From NCBI GenBank assembly GCA_013399305.1, contig VXAI01000039.1:815732-879731 (forward strand): DNA of 64,000 nucleotides, in the 5' to 3' direction. This DNA is from Rostratula benghalensis. Its lineage: Eukaryota; Chordata; Aves; Charadriiformes; Rostratulidae. A program made the position numbers and the translations under genes. Shown one piece after another: positions 22,201 through 36,000 of this stretch; position 1 is the stretch's first letter; every line of letters starts with the position of its first letter. Below the pieces are notes generated by a model that saw only the letters and a list, made by a program, of their open reading frames with translations, made no database searches and was not told the origin of the DNA.

Positions 22201-24511
22201 AGTTTTAACTGCTCTGGGTTGCAGCCTAGAGCACAAGGTAGTACAAGATACTGAGAACTCTAATAGGTGAATTTGCCTGAGGCACAAGCCACCTCCACAC
22301 CATAGCCTTGGCAGGTCAGAAAGCATGCCACTTATCAGCATTTGCATCTGCTGGGACTCATCCAATGGTCTCCCATGGTTGGACCAGTGAATGCAGCACT
22401 TTGTGTGCCTACTTGAGAAAGAAAAGTCGCTGAGGGTTGTTTGCAACATCTCTGCTGACTAATACCAGGATTCAGAGATTTTGCTGTCTTGTGTCATCTC
22501 TCATCAGCCTCCAGTGACTGTAGTACTTGCTTTTTAACATCAAGTAGAATTCAAGTCTCATTTTAAAGGATTATTTTAGTGCTGTGAGTGAAAGCTGGTG
22601 GGACCATAGGCGTCTCTGGGCTGCCAGAAATGTTGTTTGCTCTCTCCTTCAGCCAAATAAAAGGAGAGAGAGTCAACCTATGAAAGCAGCATAACATGCA
22701 CCCTTTCAGGGATCAGCAAACACTTCTGAAAAAGAATGATGGCAGAAAAACACTGACTCTAATAGCTTTGAATAGCAGCAGTGAGATGAACAGACTGAAA
22801 TCAGAACTTCTCTCTTTTGTGATAAAGGAGAGAGACTCACCATCTTGCACCCTCTCTAGGGTCTTCCCAATCTTGTTTCCTGCCTTATATGGGAATGAAG
22901 CCAGGGTGCACCCCAAGAAGATACTCTGGTCCACTAGGTTTCTCATGAGTTATGGAATTATGCCACAAGAGGTTGTCTTCACCATGTTATGTCTCAAGTG
23001 CTCTCTTGTAATGCACCCACAAATCAAGTCTTATGGTAGCGTCCCAATGTTGTCTGTTATCTCATCGAGTGAGTAGGCTCTGTGCTCATTCTTCATCATT
23101 GAGTAGGCATGCCTGGTGCCTTTGCAAAGGATGGATGGGACCGGTCCTCTGGGAGCCCTGGGAGGCAGGATTCTACTCACATTGCAGAGTGCAGCCCGGG
23201 CCTCGCAGTAAGCAGGATGTGTGGGCATTGGAGAGAGAAAAAAACACCATAGACCTGAGGCTTAGGCTCTCCAGGACCTCTTTCCTGGCTTTGGAGCAGA
23301 AGATGGCCTTTAATATCACTGCTGTCTCTGCCCCCAGCTCCTCTTTGCAAACCACTTCTGTGCTGGCCCTGGGGCTTGTTTGGATAAGGAAGCATTGCCA
23401 TGGACTCCCAGAGAAGCCAGCATGCTTTTGTGCTCACTACTGCAACTCTCCTGGTGGTGCCTTTCCCAGGTTGAGGTGCTGGTCACATGCAAGTTGCCCA
23501 GGAGCATCATGATCATGCAAACAGGGAATTTAGGTGCTCAACACCAAGGGTAGAAGATGGCAGGCAGTGATAGTGCAAGGTTGCCCACTTCTGCTTTGCA
23601 CCAAGGTTCATGCTACCCACATGATGTCACGAATAGGAGTCTGAGAGCCATTGTATACATTGCCTGAAGAAAAACTGCCTGGAGAGTGGCTTGGGTTTGC
23701 CACTTGGATGCTGAGTATGACAGGAAAAGCACATGGTCCTTCCTCTCCTTATGCTCTCACCTCTGCCCTCAGACATGTGGCAGCCTGGGAACAGCCTGGC
23801 TTTATTTTGGTGTCTTAGACTCTGTTGTGCTGATGAAAGGTGGGTCCTGCTTGACCTTGCTGTCCCTTCAGGGTTCCTGTGAAGATTTCCTGCTTTCTCC
23901 CATAAAGGGGGCCAAAAATGTTTAAGGAAATTGCAGTTTCCGAGGCAACCACACTCAACAATTTCATCAATTAATCAGGAGGAAACTAAGGAAGAGAATG
24001 GGAAGCAGATGCTCTAAACAGGAAAAGACTATGAATGATTGATGCCATCTAAGAGACAGGGAGAATTTACACCAGGAGGGACCCCCAGCCTGAGGCTGAG
24101 TCAATTTCCTATGCAAGAGCACATTACTGCAAAATGATGGCAGGGAGCCAGGAAAGGCTTCCTAGGTGAACGTCCAGTCCAATATTTAAAAAACTATGAG
24201 GCACACTGCAAAAATACAGCCAAGTTGGCTCAGAATGGCACAGAAAGACTCAAAGAGACATGCAGCAGGAGTTATATGCTAGTTTTCCCTACAACATGTG
24301 ACAGTTCTATTGAGCTTAATAAAAATGTATTTTTTTTTATGCTCCCTAGCCAAAGTTATGGGTAGATGCAATCTCTTCAAGACAATAATTTCTTGCTACA
24401 TTTGAGGTCATGATAAGTTAGCTAACCTGTCAACCAGTACTGCTTTAAAGTACTGCTTTCATATGCAAGACAACTGAGGAAGAGACTGGATTTCTTCTGG
24501 GGGTCCATGAT

Positions 24512-24580
24512 CAGACTAAAGGCTGTAAAGATCTTAACAATATGTATCAGTGCCTTGCTGAGAATGTCAATGGCAAGGGG
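24512..24580 (+). other. Short Ig-domain-like coding relic, doubtful
   Basis: The + frame through 24542 reads MYQCLAENVNGKG. That matches the F-strand signature (YQC-AEN) of I-set immunoglobulin domains such as those of contactins. However, the residues before it (KDLNNMYQC) lack the usual D-x-G of the motif, no matching G strand follows, and splice signals are weak. It could be a decayed exon, a cryptic exon or chance. It is recorded because this peptide string is specific. Confidence 0.15.
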
Positions 24581-25074
24581 AGGAAATCAGGCAAAGATTC
24601 TTCAGGTTTTGGTGTTTTCTTGCAACTTGATCAGACTGAAAATCAAAATGTCTTCAAGAATCTCCTGAGAAAACAAAGTGAAAAATGTCTTGATGTGACA
24701 GAAGTTTGTTACAGTAACTTTGAATAAATTATTTTTCATTTTTTGCTTTTAAAATATCTTTTATACTGACATCTTTTTTCTTCATGGCACTTTTCTTCAT
24801 AAGATTTTATTCCTTCTATTTCCCTCCACATTTAACCATCCATCCTTTGTCTCTAGTGAAAACAACTGGACCTAAGGATGAAGACAGAGTTGTGGGTATC
24901 CCTTCTTCTATATACTGCACAGCTTTTTTCTACGTGAAGTCATATGATAGTGTATTCTTCCCTTAACATTTTAATTTAAGTGAGTGCTGCAATAGAGATT
25001 TTTGTGTAAATCTGCAAGAAAAAACCCAAACCATCTCTTGCTGTATCCATTTGTTCCTTTTATCTTGGTAATAA

Positions 25075-25092
25075 ATCCTTCCTGGGAAGGAT
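25075..25092. promoter_or_regulatory. STAT-type palindrome ATCCTTCC-TG-GGAAGGAT
   Basis: Perfect 8-base arms around TG, containing TTCCTGGGAA, which fits the STAT/BCL6 form TTC-N4-GAA. Single site; function unknown. Confidence 0.3.
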
Positions 25093-28000
25093 GAGATGAT
25101 GTAATTTATCAATTGATCATTGTAATCCACATTGTGGTACTGCATTTCATGCGTCTGGAGTGCATCTTTTGTCTAGAGCAGACCTCAGCTTTCTGTTTGT
25201 AAAAGCAAATGAAAAGATGCTCTTGATGGCAATGTTGAAATGAGTATTAATTGCATTCAAAAACCAGTAAGTAAAAGAGCAAGAGTCAAACAATCAAAGT
25301 GTTTGTAAAGAGAAAGCTAATCAGAAATGTTAGAAGCAGATTAAATATGTTGTCTTTACTAGAATAGATTTGTTGCCTTTAATGATATCAGCCGTATGGC
25401 TTTTCCTTTTCTGATACATGCAAAACTCCTTAAATACACCTTCCAGCTTGCATTGTGGGTACCTGAGATATAAGATGTTTCAGCTTTCTATTTCTTTTAA
25501 AGAATTCATTTTAGGCTTTCCCTTTGGTAAGGAGTGGGAAACGTTATTTCACACCAAACAAACTGGATTAACCAACCTTTCCAAAGCAAGTAAGAGCTTT
25601 TAATCCTTTCAGGTGCAATTTTCTGTCAGGTGTCTGTCAGATGTGAGCAGGTCCATATATTTTGCTGCATGTATTGGTTTGGGCTGGTAGTCCATGATGG
25701 TTCAACATTGCATGTATATCAAGTCCCATGTCAGGCAGAGGGACAAAACATCAGTGCTTCAGTCAGGACTATTTTCAAGAGTGGCAGCCTTGCACTCCCC
25801 ATGTGCCTGCAGTGCCACAGACTCCCTCCTGCTCTGGGATGTCTTTTTCAGGTGATGGCTCAAGCTGCAGAAGCCTCAGCCAGGAAGAGATGGTGTGAGA
25901 AGCAAATAAATAGGTCTCAGGGATGTTCTTCAGACATGAGAGGTTGGGAGATTGCTTTCCTGAGTTATGGGCATGTTCCCTGTTACTGTGGGGACTAAGC
26001 ACTTCAATGTCTTTCCTTTTAGTGTCTCCCACACGGCAAGGTTATAAAGAGGAAAGTTAGACACACGGAATGTGAACTCCCTGGGCACCAAAAAATGGTC
26101 AGGCAGATCTTCAACCATTCTCTTCAGCTGCTATCTAAGCTTTGGGAGAGACCTAAACTAGCCAAGGAGCCAGTTCCTCCCCTAGCCAATGTCTTAAACT
26201 GGAGTTGATTTGCCTTCTCAGTCAGGCTTGAGCAATGATGTGTTCTGAGGATGACTGAGGAAGATGTGCTTTCCTGGGCAAAATGACCATCCTGAAGTAA
26301 ATCTTACAGCAGAATGTGAGAGGCAACTACAGAGGGTCCTAAACCCTCCCTCTCATGCTGTCTTGGGTGATAGTCCTTGCTGTTGTCTTCTGGACACCTA
26401 GCCAAGAATCTGTATTTTTTTCCACCCCTCTCTCTCTCTTTAGCATCCTGCTAAGGCGCCAAATGCATGTCCTGCTGAAAAGTGAAATGGGATAAGCAGA
26501 ATTTAACACAAGACTGGGTGAAGGAAGAGCAGTTAGTTGGCTGGTCCGCTCTATTCTTTCTTCTCTTACCTGACCAAAATGTGAGTAAAATAGTAGGAAG
26601 GCTGCAGATCTGCACCGAGAAGGGAAAAAACCAAAACACTGAAGGCCACAATTTTTCCATCTCAAAGCAAATGCAATTTGCACCCTGCTTGGGATAAGAG
26701 AGGCCAAGTACTTTCTTGATGTGCTGCCGCAGAGCTGCTGAATGCTGTGCTGCTTGGAGCAGAGCACCAGCTGAAACTGCAGCTCTGACCAAGAAATTCC
26801 TGAGGGTAACCTGCCAGACCATGACAAAAGTTTGCATGAAACATGTTTGCTCCTGCCCATAAATACCTTCCAGAAGCGTGACTGGAACCTGACACTGCTT
26901 TATTGGTTGGGCTGTGCTAATTATAAGCGACCCCCATGGGAGAGCAAGGAGAAGGAGAGGCATCATCTCTGCAGCACAGAAAGCTTGTTGACTTAGTCTT
27001 CACTTAGCAACAAACTACTGTGACACAGTTTCAGACTCCAGAAGCTGAAGTTCCTTTGTGCACAGGTCAAAATGTTAAGGGTCAGCTGTGATTAACCCAC
27101 AATGGCAATAACAAAAGCAATTATATGTCCATCTCAGTGCACTGCAGACTCAATTACACGCTTATGATGAGGACTCTGCTCATGCCAAAAACGGGTGTCA
27201 TGAGAAGGGGTGACAGATGCACACTGCAGAAAGTTGATGTGCTTGGTTTTGCTCTCTGCTGTGTACATGAGGATAAGGTTCTCAGAGGAAGCTCTTGTCA
27301 TCTCAGCATAAGTCTGATGCACCTCCTGGCCAGCAATGGGCTCACTTGGATTAACCCTTGTGTAACCAAGGTCAGAAACTTATCAGAGGAATGCACCTGT
27401 GCGCACACATACATACCACCTATATGAACCAGAATACTGCCAGAAGGCTCAAAAAATCTTGAATTAAATAAAGTTAAAGAATCTATCTGATTTCCTGAGA
27501 AAAGTGGTATCTCTCCGCTTCAAGTGTTTTTTTTCTGGTGTTACTCAGTGGGACCTTAACAATATGGACCCATTTGTTGTGATCAGACACTAGATGGCTT
27601 TTTAAGTTAAAGAACAGTGGTACTGGTCAAGTTTTTTGTTTTGTTTTGTTGTTAAATCAGAGGGCCTGGCCCTTGAGATATGTTAGATGCTTCTTGCCCC
27701 TGAAAAGCCAGGAAAAGCAAGCATGAGAGACCAATTGCAGTGATTGTAGACTCCCTGTATGGATGTGGACTGTCAGCTGGGAAAGCCTTTTGCTGTGGTT
27801 CTGCACAGCACTAATGAGCTGGGCAGCAGTTTGGCATCTTTCCCTGAAAGACCTGTGCTACTCCAGGTGCAGAAAGGTGCATAGAGATTTCCTTGATGCA
27901 TTCATTTGAAAGATGGTGTTGATCTCCAGGCCAAACATTATTCACTCAAGCAACAACATCCTTGGTACCTGCCTGGCCCAGGCTTGACATTTTTGGAAAG

Positions 28001-31000
28001 CTGCAGCTCAGGTGAGTTTTCTGTTTCCCAGAAGGAGGAAAGACAAAATGATGCAGTAAAATAGTCTGACATCTTTAAGACCCTTCCTGCTTTGAATCAG
28101 AATGTGGTATTTGTTAGAAGGAAGCCAGTTCAGGGTCAGGCTTTCCTGGGTCTGGCTGGAGTTTGCATTGATCAAAGCTGTAATGTTTTTTAGTCAAAAT
28201 AAAAAATCGAGCACTGGGGTAGAGTCCTAAAGCAGGTAACTCCTCTGCTCAGCTTGGGTCACAGACCTCCTTGTGTTTTGGGGGACACAAAGAGCATCTT
28301 GATTTTAAATGTTTCAAAGAGAGTAACTCAGGAGTGAAAGGGGCTGAAGGGCTGTAGGTGGTCACAGACACAAAACTGGTCTCAGAACTGCTCTAACTAG
28401 TTCAAAGGAGCAATTTTGTCCTGACTTCTGAAGGCAAACAATGACTAGGGCAGATATTTCCTCAGTCATGGTCCTCATGTTGCAAAAAGAATGACATTTC
28501 AATAGATGAGTATCCAGGAGCCAGAGGACTGTTCAGCTCCTTCAGTGCTGCCCTTTGACTGATCTTTGTTGATCTTTCACAGCCAGACAGAGGAACTAAC
28601 ACTCCTATGGATGATGTTGAGGAAAGTATGGGAAGTGTAATGTGTTCCTGTAAGAAGTGAAGACACAGTTGCATCCCCTGTGGACTTGCCTTCTCTGCTG
28701 CAGGCGAGCCTGCCCTAGAGTGGTGGACTGACTCTCTGCTGATTTGTTGAGCAGAGCAGGCTGGGAGGGGACCCCACTGCTCCTAGTGATGTGAAGGGGA
28801 TGGGGGATAGGCCTAATCTCTGTCAGTGCCCTTCTCTATATTTTGCTATACTTTACCCAATTTTATCCAGTCATCTAATATATGCTTCCAGACCCAGAGA
28901 GTCCATGTGATATTTTGTCCGAGCTGTATTGCCAGATAAAGGGTAAAATGCACAGAACAGGAGAAAAACAGGAAGGGAGAGAAAAGGGAAATCACTTAGG
29001 TTCTGGTAACAAAGCTTTGCTCTCTCCTTCTAGTGATATGACTCTGTTTATCTTTTCACAAATTATCTCCTCTTTCCCATGGAAAAGCCCCCCATTCAGC
29101 TGTGCCTTCAGCAAGTGGTACAGTGGAGTGATGTTGTCTGTGGATGAGATGCTTTTTAGCTGGGCAACTGGTTCTAATAAGGGTGGAACCATCTTAGGAA
29201 AGCAGTTAAACATGAGTGCTCTTTATCTTGGCATTCCTAATAAGATCTGGGCTGTTAGTTCTGTTGTGAGACCATCAACATCTCTGGTGTGACTCTGCCA
29301 CAGCTTGCAGCAGTGCCTACAGATGGAACAACAGGACAGGCAGTGCTGCAGCAACAAATAGATAGAGAGTTTAGTTGTATGGATGTGAGTTCTGCTGTGC
29401 TGCTTGCCCTCTAGGCCAGACAATGAGGCTTGACCCATGTTATTTATCAGCCCAGATAAAGATACTGGGACTTCAGCCCATGGCTGAGACCTATTGGAGA
29501 AGTGATGCCTTCGAGTCCCACTGCAGTGTAAGCACAGCATCACCTCCTCTACTAGGTAAGAATAAGCAATATTTCCAGTATGCTGCAGGTTTGGGGGAGG
29601 GAACTTTGGCACCTGAGGCATGGAGAGTTGCGAGTGCTGGTGCAAAGAGTCCCATGCGCTATCCTCTGGAGGCCCACCTTGGTATTTGAGTCAGAATGAC
29701 TCTTCTCTCCCTTTCTGAGTCACTGTCACAGTCTATTTCTGGCCTGTGCTTTAGGAAGAGTGGGTTGATGAGAATGTGTAAAAGAGGTCATAGCTGGTAT
29801 TGAGGGGTACGCACTAAGGTGTTTTTCATAACTAGATTGGTCCAGTTTTGCTATACATGGTGACACTTTTATACTCACTGCTGGGAAACAGGTGGAGGCA
29901 AAAGTGCAGCATTGCTTGGATTCACTGAGTCCAAAGAATTGGGATGGGTTTGAGACTGCCACCAGCAGTGGAAATTTTTCAAGTCCCCTGGTGCCCTGTC
30001 TGTGAAGAGCGGGCACCTGGCTGTTCCAGAACCTAGCCCTAGCCTGGAGAAAGCCCAAGGGAACCCAACAAAAGTTCATCCATTACTCTCTTGGTAGCAG
30101 ATAACTCTGGAGAGGTAGGGCTGACTACTGTTAGGTCATTCTCAGAGGGGATGAAATCTGCACCTTAGAGTAAGGGTGAGCAGATACACTTTTTAGTCCA
30201 AATACCTCACCTCCTATATGGGTTCAATTCTTCCCTTCTGGAGATCAGGTAGGGGGAAGAATTCTCCACCTGGAGGTGTTTGGCTCTGTCCTGGGACTTC
30301 ATGATATTGAGCCTGAAGGAGATGGCTGAAATCAGGTGAGAAGACTCCCAGCCACCCTGGCTGGTGAGGTGGCAGCTGTGAGACTCAACACTCCGTTTCA
30401 TCTGCACCAGAGGTCCTAGACAAGAAGAGGACAGGTTTCTTGGATCCAGCCTTTTGGGGAACAGGCAACAGACTCTCTAGGGTCTCTGAAACTGAGGCAA
30501 CATAGGGTTGAACACTCAGGAAGAACTGTCAGATATCTTGAGACAGCCTTGAGGCTTGTGTCAGTTTTCCTCCTGGATGCTATTGGATGTAGAAGCTGAT
30601 GGTACTGGCTACTTTCCAGGTAGCTGTTTTGTGGGACCTGAGAAGAGAAAGCTTCAGCAAGCAAGGAAGTTGATGGACATGAGTTGCAAAAAGCATGCCA
30701 GGACCAACATTGTTGACAGATCTCTAATTATGGTGATAGGAGCTGATACTTAGAGTGTTTAAACTCAGCCTGATGGCTGTCATATCCTGGCTGAGCACAG
30801 GCTCCATTTAAAATGTTGTTGAGAATAAACTCCAGGCGGTGAGAGATCTCTGCCTACTCAGGGAATGAGAGATTGCTCCTGACAAGGATATAACTTGATG
30901 CCGTGGCCAATGCAACCTTCCAAGTGGCGGTCATTGTGGCTTCCACTCTGCTCCTTTGGGAATTCAAAATTGCAAGGCATTGAAGCAATCCATCATCTTA

Positions 31001-32951
31001 AAATTAAGTGATCTCTCCTCAGTTCAGAGGGGAGCTTAGAAGTAATATACTGTCAATAAAAAGAAGAACAGAAAGCAGCCCTGAGAGACGCAAACATCTG
31101 AACGGGCTCTGCTAGTGCTCTCCAACAGCATACGCCATGGCCTTGGTGTTTGGTGTCAGCAGAGTCCTCCAAGTGTGTTGCTAGCCTGTATTCACTCCAG
31201 AACAGTCATTTTGTCTCTGCATGTTCATTTACATGAGCCAGATCAGGTAGCTGTATATATGAGCTGCCCGCTCAAGAAAGAGGACAGAACTTGTTGTTAA
31301 TTAGGCTTTAACAGTAATGACTGAAGGCAGCTGAAGGGTCTGAAATATGGATAGAGAAGGCAGAAGGTGAAAAGACTGATATGCCACAGCTAAATTGAAG
31401 CCAAAACACCTCCTAACCCTGACAGGGGAATCTCCTACAAAAGACACCATTAATTTACGAGTCTATTGGAAATTATTCTTTCTACTCGCAGCTCAGCATT
31501 GCTGCCAGCACATGATGAATGCTACTGCACGACAGCACACTGAAAAATGGGGAAGTAGATGTTTTCTGAAAGGGTCTTGTTCAGGTGGTGGTTGTGACCC
31601 AGCAAGCTGGGGGTGTTCTTGTGTTTCCCACCGGTGCTTCACACCTCAGTGGGCTTCACTGTACCCCTGCCACCCTGTCCTGAAGTAGGCTCCAGGGATG
31701 TTGCAGGCTAAAAAAGTCCTTCCTGTCAAGAAAAAAAAGGGGCAAGAGGTGCTGAGGGTCTCAAAATGGCTTCCCCACCACATTAAAGGAGTACACAGGG
31801 ACCTGTGCTTTCATAGGACCAATCAGGCAATGGTTTTACTGGAACAAGAAATTACATTAGGAAGAAGGAAAAACATTTATGTTCATTGTCAAAAGCCTGC
31901 AATAGAAACACAGCATGCCAAGGCAAGACCCCTGTCCCCAGTGCAACATACATCTCTTCTTAATTAAATCTCCTGCAGCCTGCAAGCTCCTTACAGTCCC
32001 AGCAGTTAGCTGCAGATGATGTGTGAGATGAGCCATACCAGCCCACCCACTCTACACATCTCCGCTTGCTCCGTGCTGGTGGGCTGCTCAAAATAATAAC
32101 AAAGCCAGATGTAGGGAGAAAGACAGAAGGAATTGGTCCCTCCACTGGTAATTAATTATTTACAGGATTTTTTTGTAGATCTGCTCCCTTCTTGCCACTC
32201 TGTGTTTGGTAAACATGGGAAAGGTTTTCTTGTCCACCCAGGTATTTCCTGCTTAACAGTGTTGAGTGTGAAGGTTTTTAACCCATCAGGAGATTGGCAA
32301 ATGACTCCCACTGGGTTTGTATCACTTTTGGATTCACTTTATTTACTCTGACCCCAGTCTTCATCATCTGGAGCCTTCAGGAAGATGAGTTGTGCAACTG
32401 TTTCAAAAAAGGAGAGCCAGCTTATGTCCCTAGGGTCAGGAAAGGGCCTCAGAACCAGCCAGCCACCATCCTTGGAGACCAAGGTCTTCACCTGCCAGTT
32501 ACCTTACATTTTGGAGCACCAATTGTATAGCACAGCACATGCAAGGCTAGAAAATCTGTCCTGACTTTATGAAGCATAATTGTGGTTTAGAAATCATCCC
32601 TTTCATTTTGACAAGGAGCAATGTTGTTTCTGAGGAGGATGCAGCATCCTGTCTCCTAGAGGTGAAGCCTGGAAACAGATGAAACCTCTTTTCATCAATA
32701 CTCCATTCAAGAAATTGAATTTCCTTTTTCAGAAGTCAAGATGTCCATGGCTCTGGGTCTGGTTCCTTGTTGTCTTCTCTGGCTGCTTATGCAGTTTCTC
32801 CTGCCTCCTTCACACACACAGAGCCTTTGCAAGAAACCCTGTGAAGCCCCTGTGCCATGCTGGTCATGTGTTTCGATGAGCTCACGTGGATACTGGTTTT
32901 GGATGAAGGCTGCAGCCTGTGGTTTGGTTTGCACCATGTTGTCCTGGTCCT

Positions 32952-33025
32952 TGTGTCCTTGTTGGAACACATCTGAATGAAGTCCAGATGTGTCCTTGTT
33001 GGAACACATCTGAATGAAGTCCAGA
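32952..33025 (+). repeat. Perfect 37-bp tandem duplication (two copies)
   Basis: 32952-32988 and 32989-33025 are identical 37-base units beginning TGTGTCCTTGTTGG and ending AAGTCCAGA. Because 37 is not a multiple of three, reading frames through it repeat the same peptide in different frames. Perfect identity suggests either a recent duplication or an assembly error. Confidence 0.95.
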
Positions 33026-36000
33026 AACACTTTCCAGTGTCAGACAGTCTAACTCTACCTGCAATAGCAACAACATTTAGACTCTTTTCATCAGCCCCAC
33101 GTGCTTCCATTCTTAGGATCAAAGCTCCTGTAAACACCTGAAAGCTCTGTTCCCCTGGCTGTGTGAGCAGATGCATTTTGCAGTATGGTTTCAATAGGAA
33201 CAAACTAAAGATCTTATGCTGCTCAAGTCTGTGGGTGAGTCTTTGCAGATTTTCATTCATCTTCTTTACTCAGTTCCTAATGGAAGTCTGCTTCTCACAG
33301 GATGTGAACAGCATACCAGATGTTTCTGCAAAGTTAAGGCAATTAATTGAACCAACCACTCCTGCTGCCCAAGCAATTTAAGGTAGTTCTTTGCTTTTGT
33401 AAGCACCTATTATTTCCTTGATCAAGCAAAAAGATTGTTGTTCTCTGTGGGAATGAAGAAAAAGAGACTGCCCCTCAGAGAAAGGATGGAAAAAAATAGG
33501 GCTTGAAAAGTTACCCTGATCTTCCTTTTTGGGTGACTCCACTGGAAATTAACCCTTTCCTACCAGTGGATATTTTTCCTTTTTCCCATTTACAATAGTA
33601 CTAACATTTAATTTGTTCATGCACTCTCTGAGTGGAAGAAGGAAGGCAGTGTAGCACACCTACATCTCTCTGCTCAGTTCCAAATTTGTTGCAATGAGGC
33701 ATTGCTGTTTTCATACTTGCTTATTTTAAGCAGGTGTTGATAAACAACAAAGCACCATTTCTGAAGGTTATGATAGGACTGTAAAGACTGAAAAGACTAA
33801 TACCTGCAGAGAATGAATCATCTGCTCAGCTTACACACCCACCCTGAGATGAGATGAAGCCCATCTGGAAATAGCTACACCAGCTCTCTCAGTTTGGATG
33901 CATTCATGTCAGATGATCATCAGACACAAGAGAAAGGGTTCAGAAGCAAATCTAGTGTTACAGACTTACAGTTGCCACACTGGCTAGCAGTCTGGGCTTT
34001 GGTTTTCCTGAGGATTTTTGTTTGTTTGTTTTTGAGGGCTCCACCAGCTGTAAATGTGAATTTCAATGGTGGGGGAAAAGTGAAGAGAGCTCTCAACCCA
34101 GACAGAAGTCTGTCATAACTGGGAGATTTCAGCTGAAAGCACAAGTAGCAAAAATCCCACCACCTCTTCATGGACAAAAGGGATTCCCTGGTGAGTTGAG
34201 AGATCAAGAAGTATTAGAACTCAGTTTGTGATCTTGATTTTTTTATTTAAGCTGATCCTTTTACTTATGAGAAAACCGCACATTTGGTGCACATTCACAA
34301 AACTAAAATAATTCCTTGTGTATCTTCAAACCACAGATAAAGACAGATAGTAAAATCAAAAGCTTGCTTTGGCCTGTGCCCACCTTTTGTGTCTCGATGA
34401 CAGACCTCTCAGCTCCTAACAGGCACCAGGAACTGTTCAGTGTTCAGCTCACAATGCCCAGCCTGACTCTGATGCACATGATCTCTACTGATGGGACAAG
34501 GTGTGACAAGCTCATTTTCTATATTATGTGATCAGCTAAGACTAGGACAAATTCTGAATGAGAATCTAATCTAATGCTAAACTAGAGACAGTCACACAAA
34601 GGAGAACCACCACATACCTGGCTGGCTCCTCTGGTGACTCAGACTTGGCTTGGGCTGCAGTCCTCATCCATCATGAATTGCCATGTTGACAAGCCCCAGA
34701 GCTAAAATAAAAATGGATGGGAACAATTTCCCCAAGGTGATCGAGGACCTCAATAGCAGAGTTACAGTGTCCAGGAGCAGTGAGGGCAAGCCTTAAGTCC
34801 TCCCTAAAGGACAGGAGCCAAGCACAGTAACACAGCCAACAAGGCAGAGGCTTTGCAAACCAGGGCCCCAACTCACAGTTTCCAGGCAAAGCAGACCTTG
34901 ATGACAGCCAGGTTCATCCAAGAATGAAGATCATCAGGAGAGTTCATGGTGATGAGGCATGTCTTAGGTCAACTCAAGAAGCCAGCCTGCAGATGGACAG
35001 GAGCCATGGACAAATAGGGTCCATGGTCGAAGGCCACCCCACCTGCAACATCAGGTTGTTCAGGACAATTTGAAATACATAAGCTCATCTTTTCCATCCT
35101 CTGAACTTTTGGAATGGTTCTGCAAGTCAGAGCTCAGAAAGGGTCTCAGTCCAAAACGCCAATAGGAACAGGCCTGGTTTCACCATACTTTTGGTTTATT
35201 TTTCTGAAGACCCAGTTCAATTGCTGGACCTTGTCCATAATGTAGCTTAACGCAGTTTCATTTGTGAAAGGTGTTGTTCTCAGGAAAAACTCTTCATTTT
35301 ATTTTCTTGTCCTGGTTTGCATCACAATAAATGAGGGATGCAGCCTCCTCTCACATGCCTGCCATGTGGCCTAGGAGAGCTCTGCTGCCAGCTCTGGACT
35401 GCAGACAGCATGCAAGGTCTTTGGACCATACCTGCCTCACTGTGCCTGCTGGGGACATGAGCTCGTGACTGCTCGTGCCGTGGTCTGTGCATCTCTCCAC
35501 AAGCCTTCTGGGATCTGAGTCACTGTACCCTCACTTAGGTGTAGAGTAATAGCAAAACCAGTGGTGAATAATCAGAGTTAATAATAATGCTTGCCTAAGG
35601 TACTTGGTGCATTTTGCTCCCAGATAACTGTTGAACGAAAACACCCTGTCTGCTAGGGACATGCAGTGGCTGTGCAGTGCTGTGAGATTTAACAACATCT
35701 GACAACAGCCAGTCCCCCTGGCAAGCTGTGGATTTCACCCAGCCATGGCTGAGCCCCGTTTTTTTTTTTGTGAAAGTGCTGAAAGTCAGCTAAGTAATGC
35801 TCTTTCAGCGAGCAAATTCCCCCAGCGGCATGGAGACCAGAGTGGATCCATTCCCTGGGTGCTCACCCAGGAAGTCATTAGCAGCTCGCAGGCAGAGGTC
35901 GATCCCATTACCATGGTTTTGTAATGCTTTGTTGGAAAAAATAAGCTGGTGCCATAGGACTGGAGCTAACCTTGAATGAACAAGTATGAAAAGCTATCAT

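Larger units (their letters stand above)
15132..24430. other. Noncoding sequence, no gene recognised
   Basis: ORFs are mostly under 140 codons and unrecognisable. The longest, 181 codons (18620-19165, +), is rich in Phe and Trp, resembles no family I know, and lies in AT-rich sequence with no visible promoter or splice context. Around 18120-18260 an ACAACAATGG (SOX-type) motif and several CpG occur. A (CCA)4 run lies near 17028-17039. A C-rich G-quadruplex motif and an exon-like interval are listed separately. Nothing else stands out. Confidence 0.6.

Noticed and set aside
26339..26966. Two overlapping minus-strand ORFs of 173 and 171 codons
   Set aside because: Different frames of the same bases, no recognisable motif, no exon signals.
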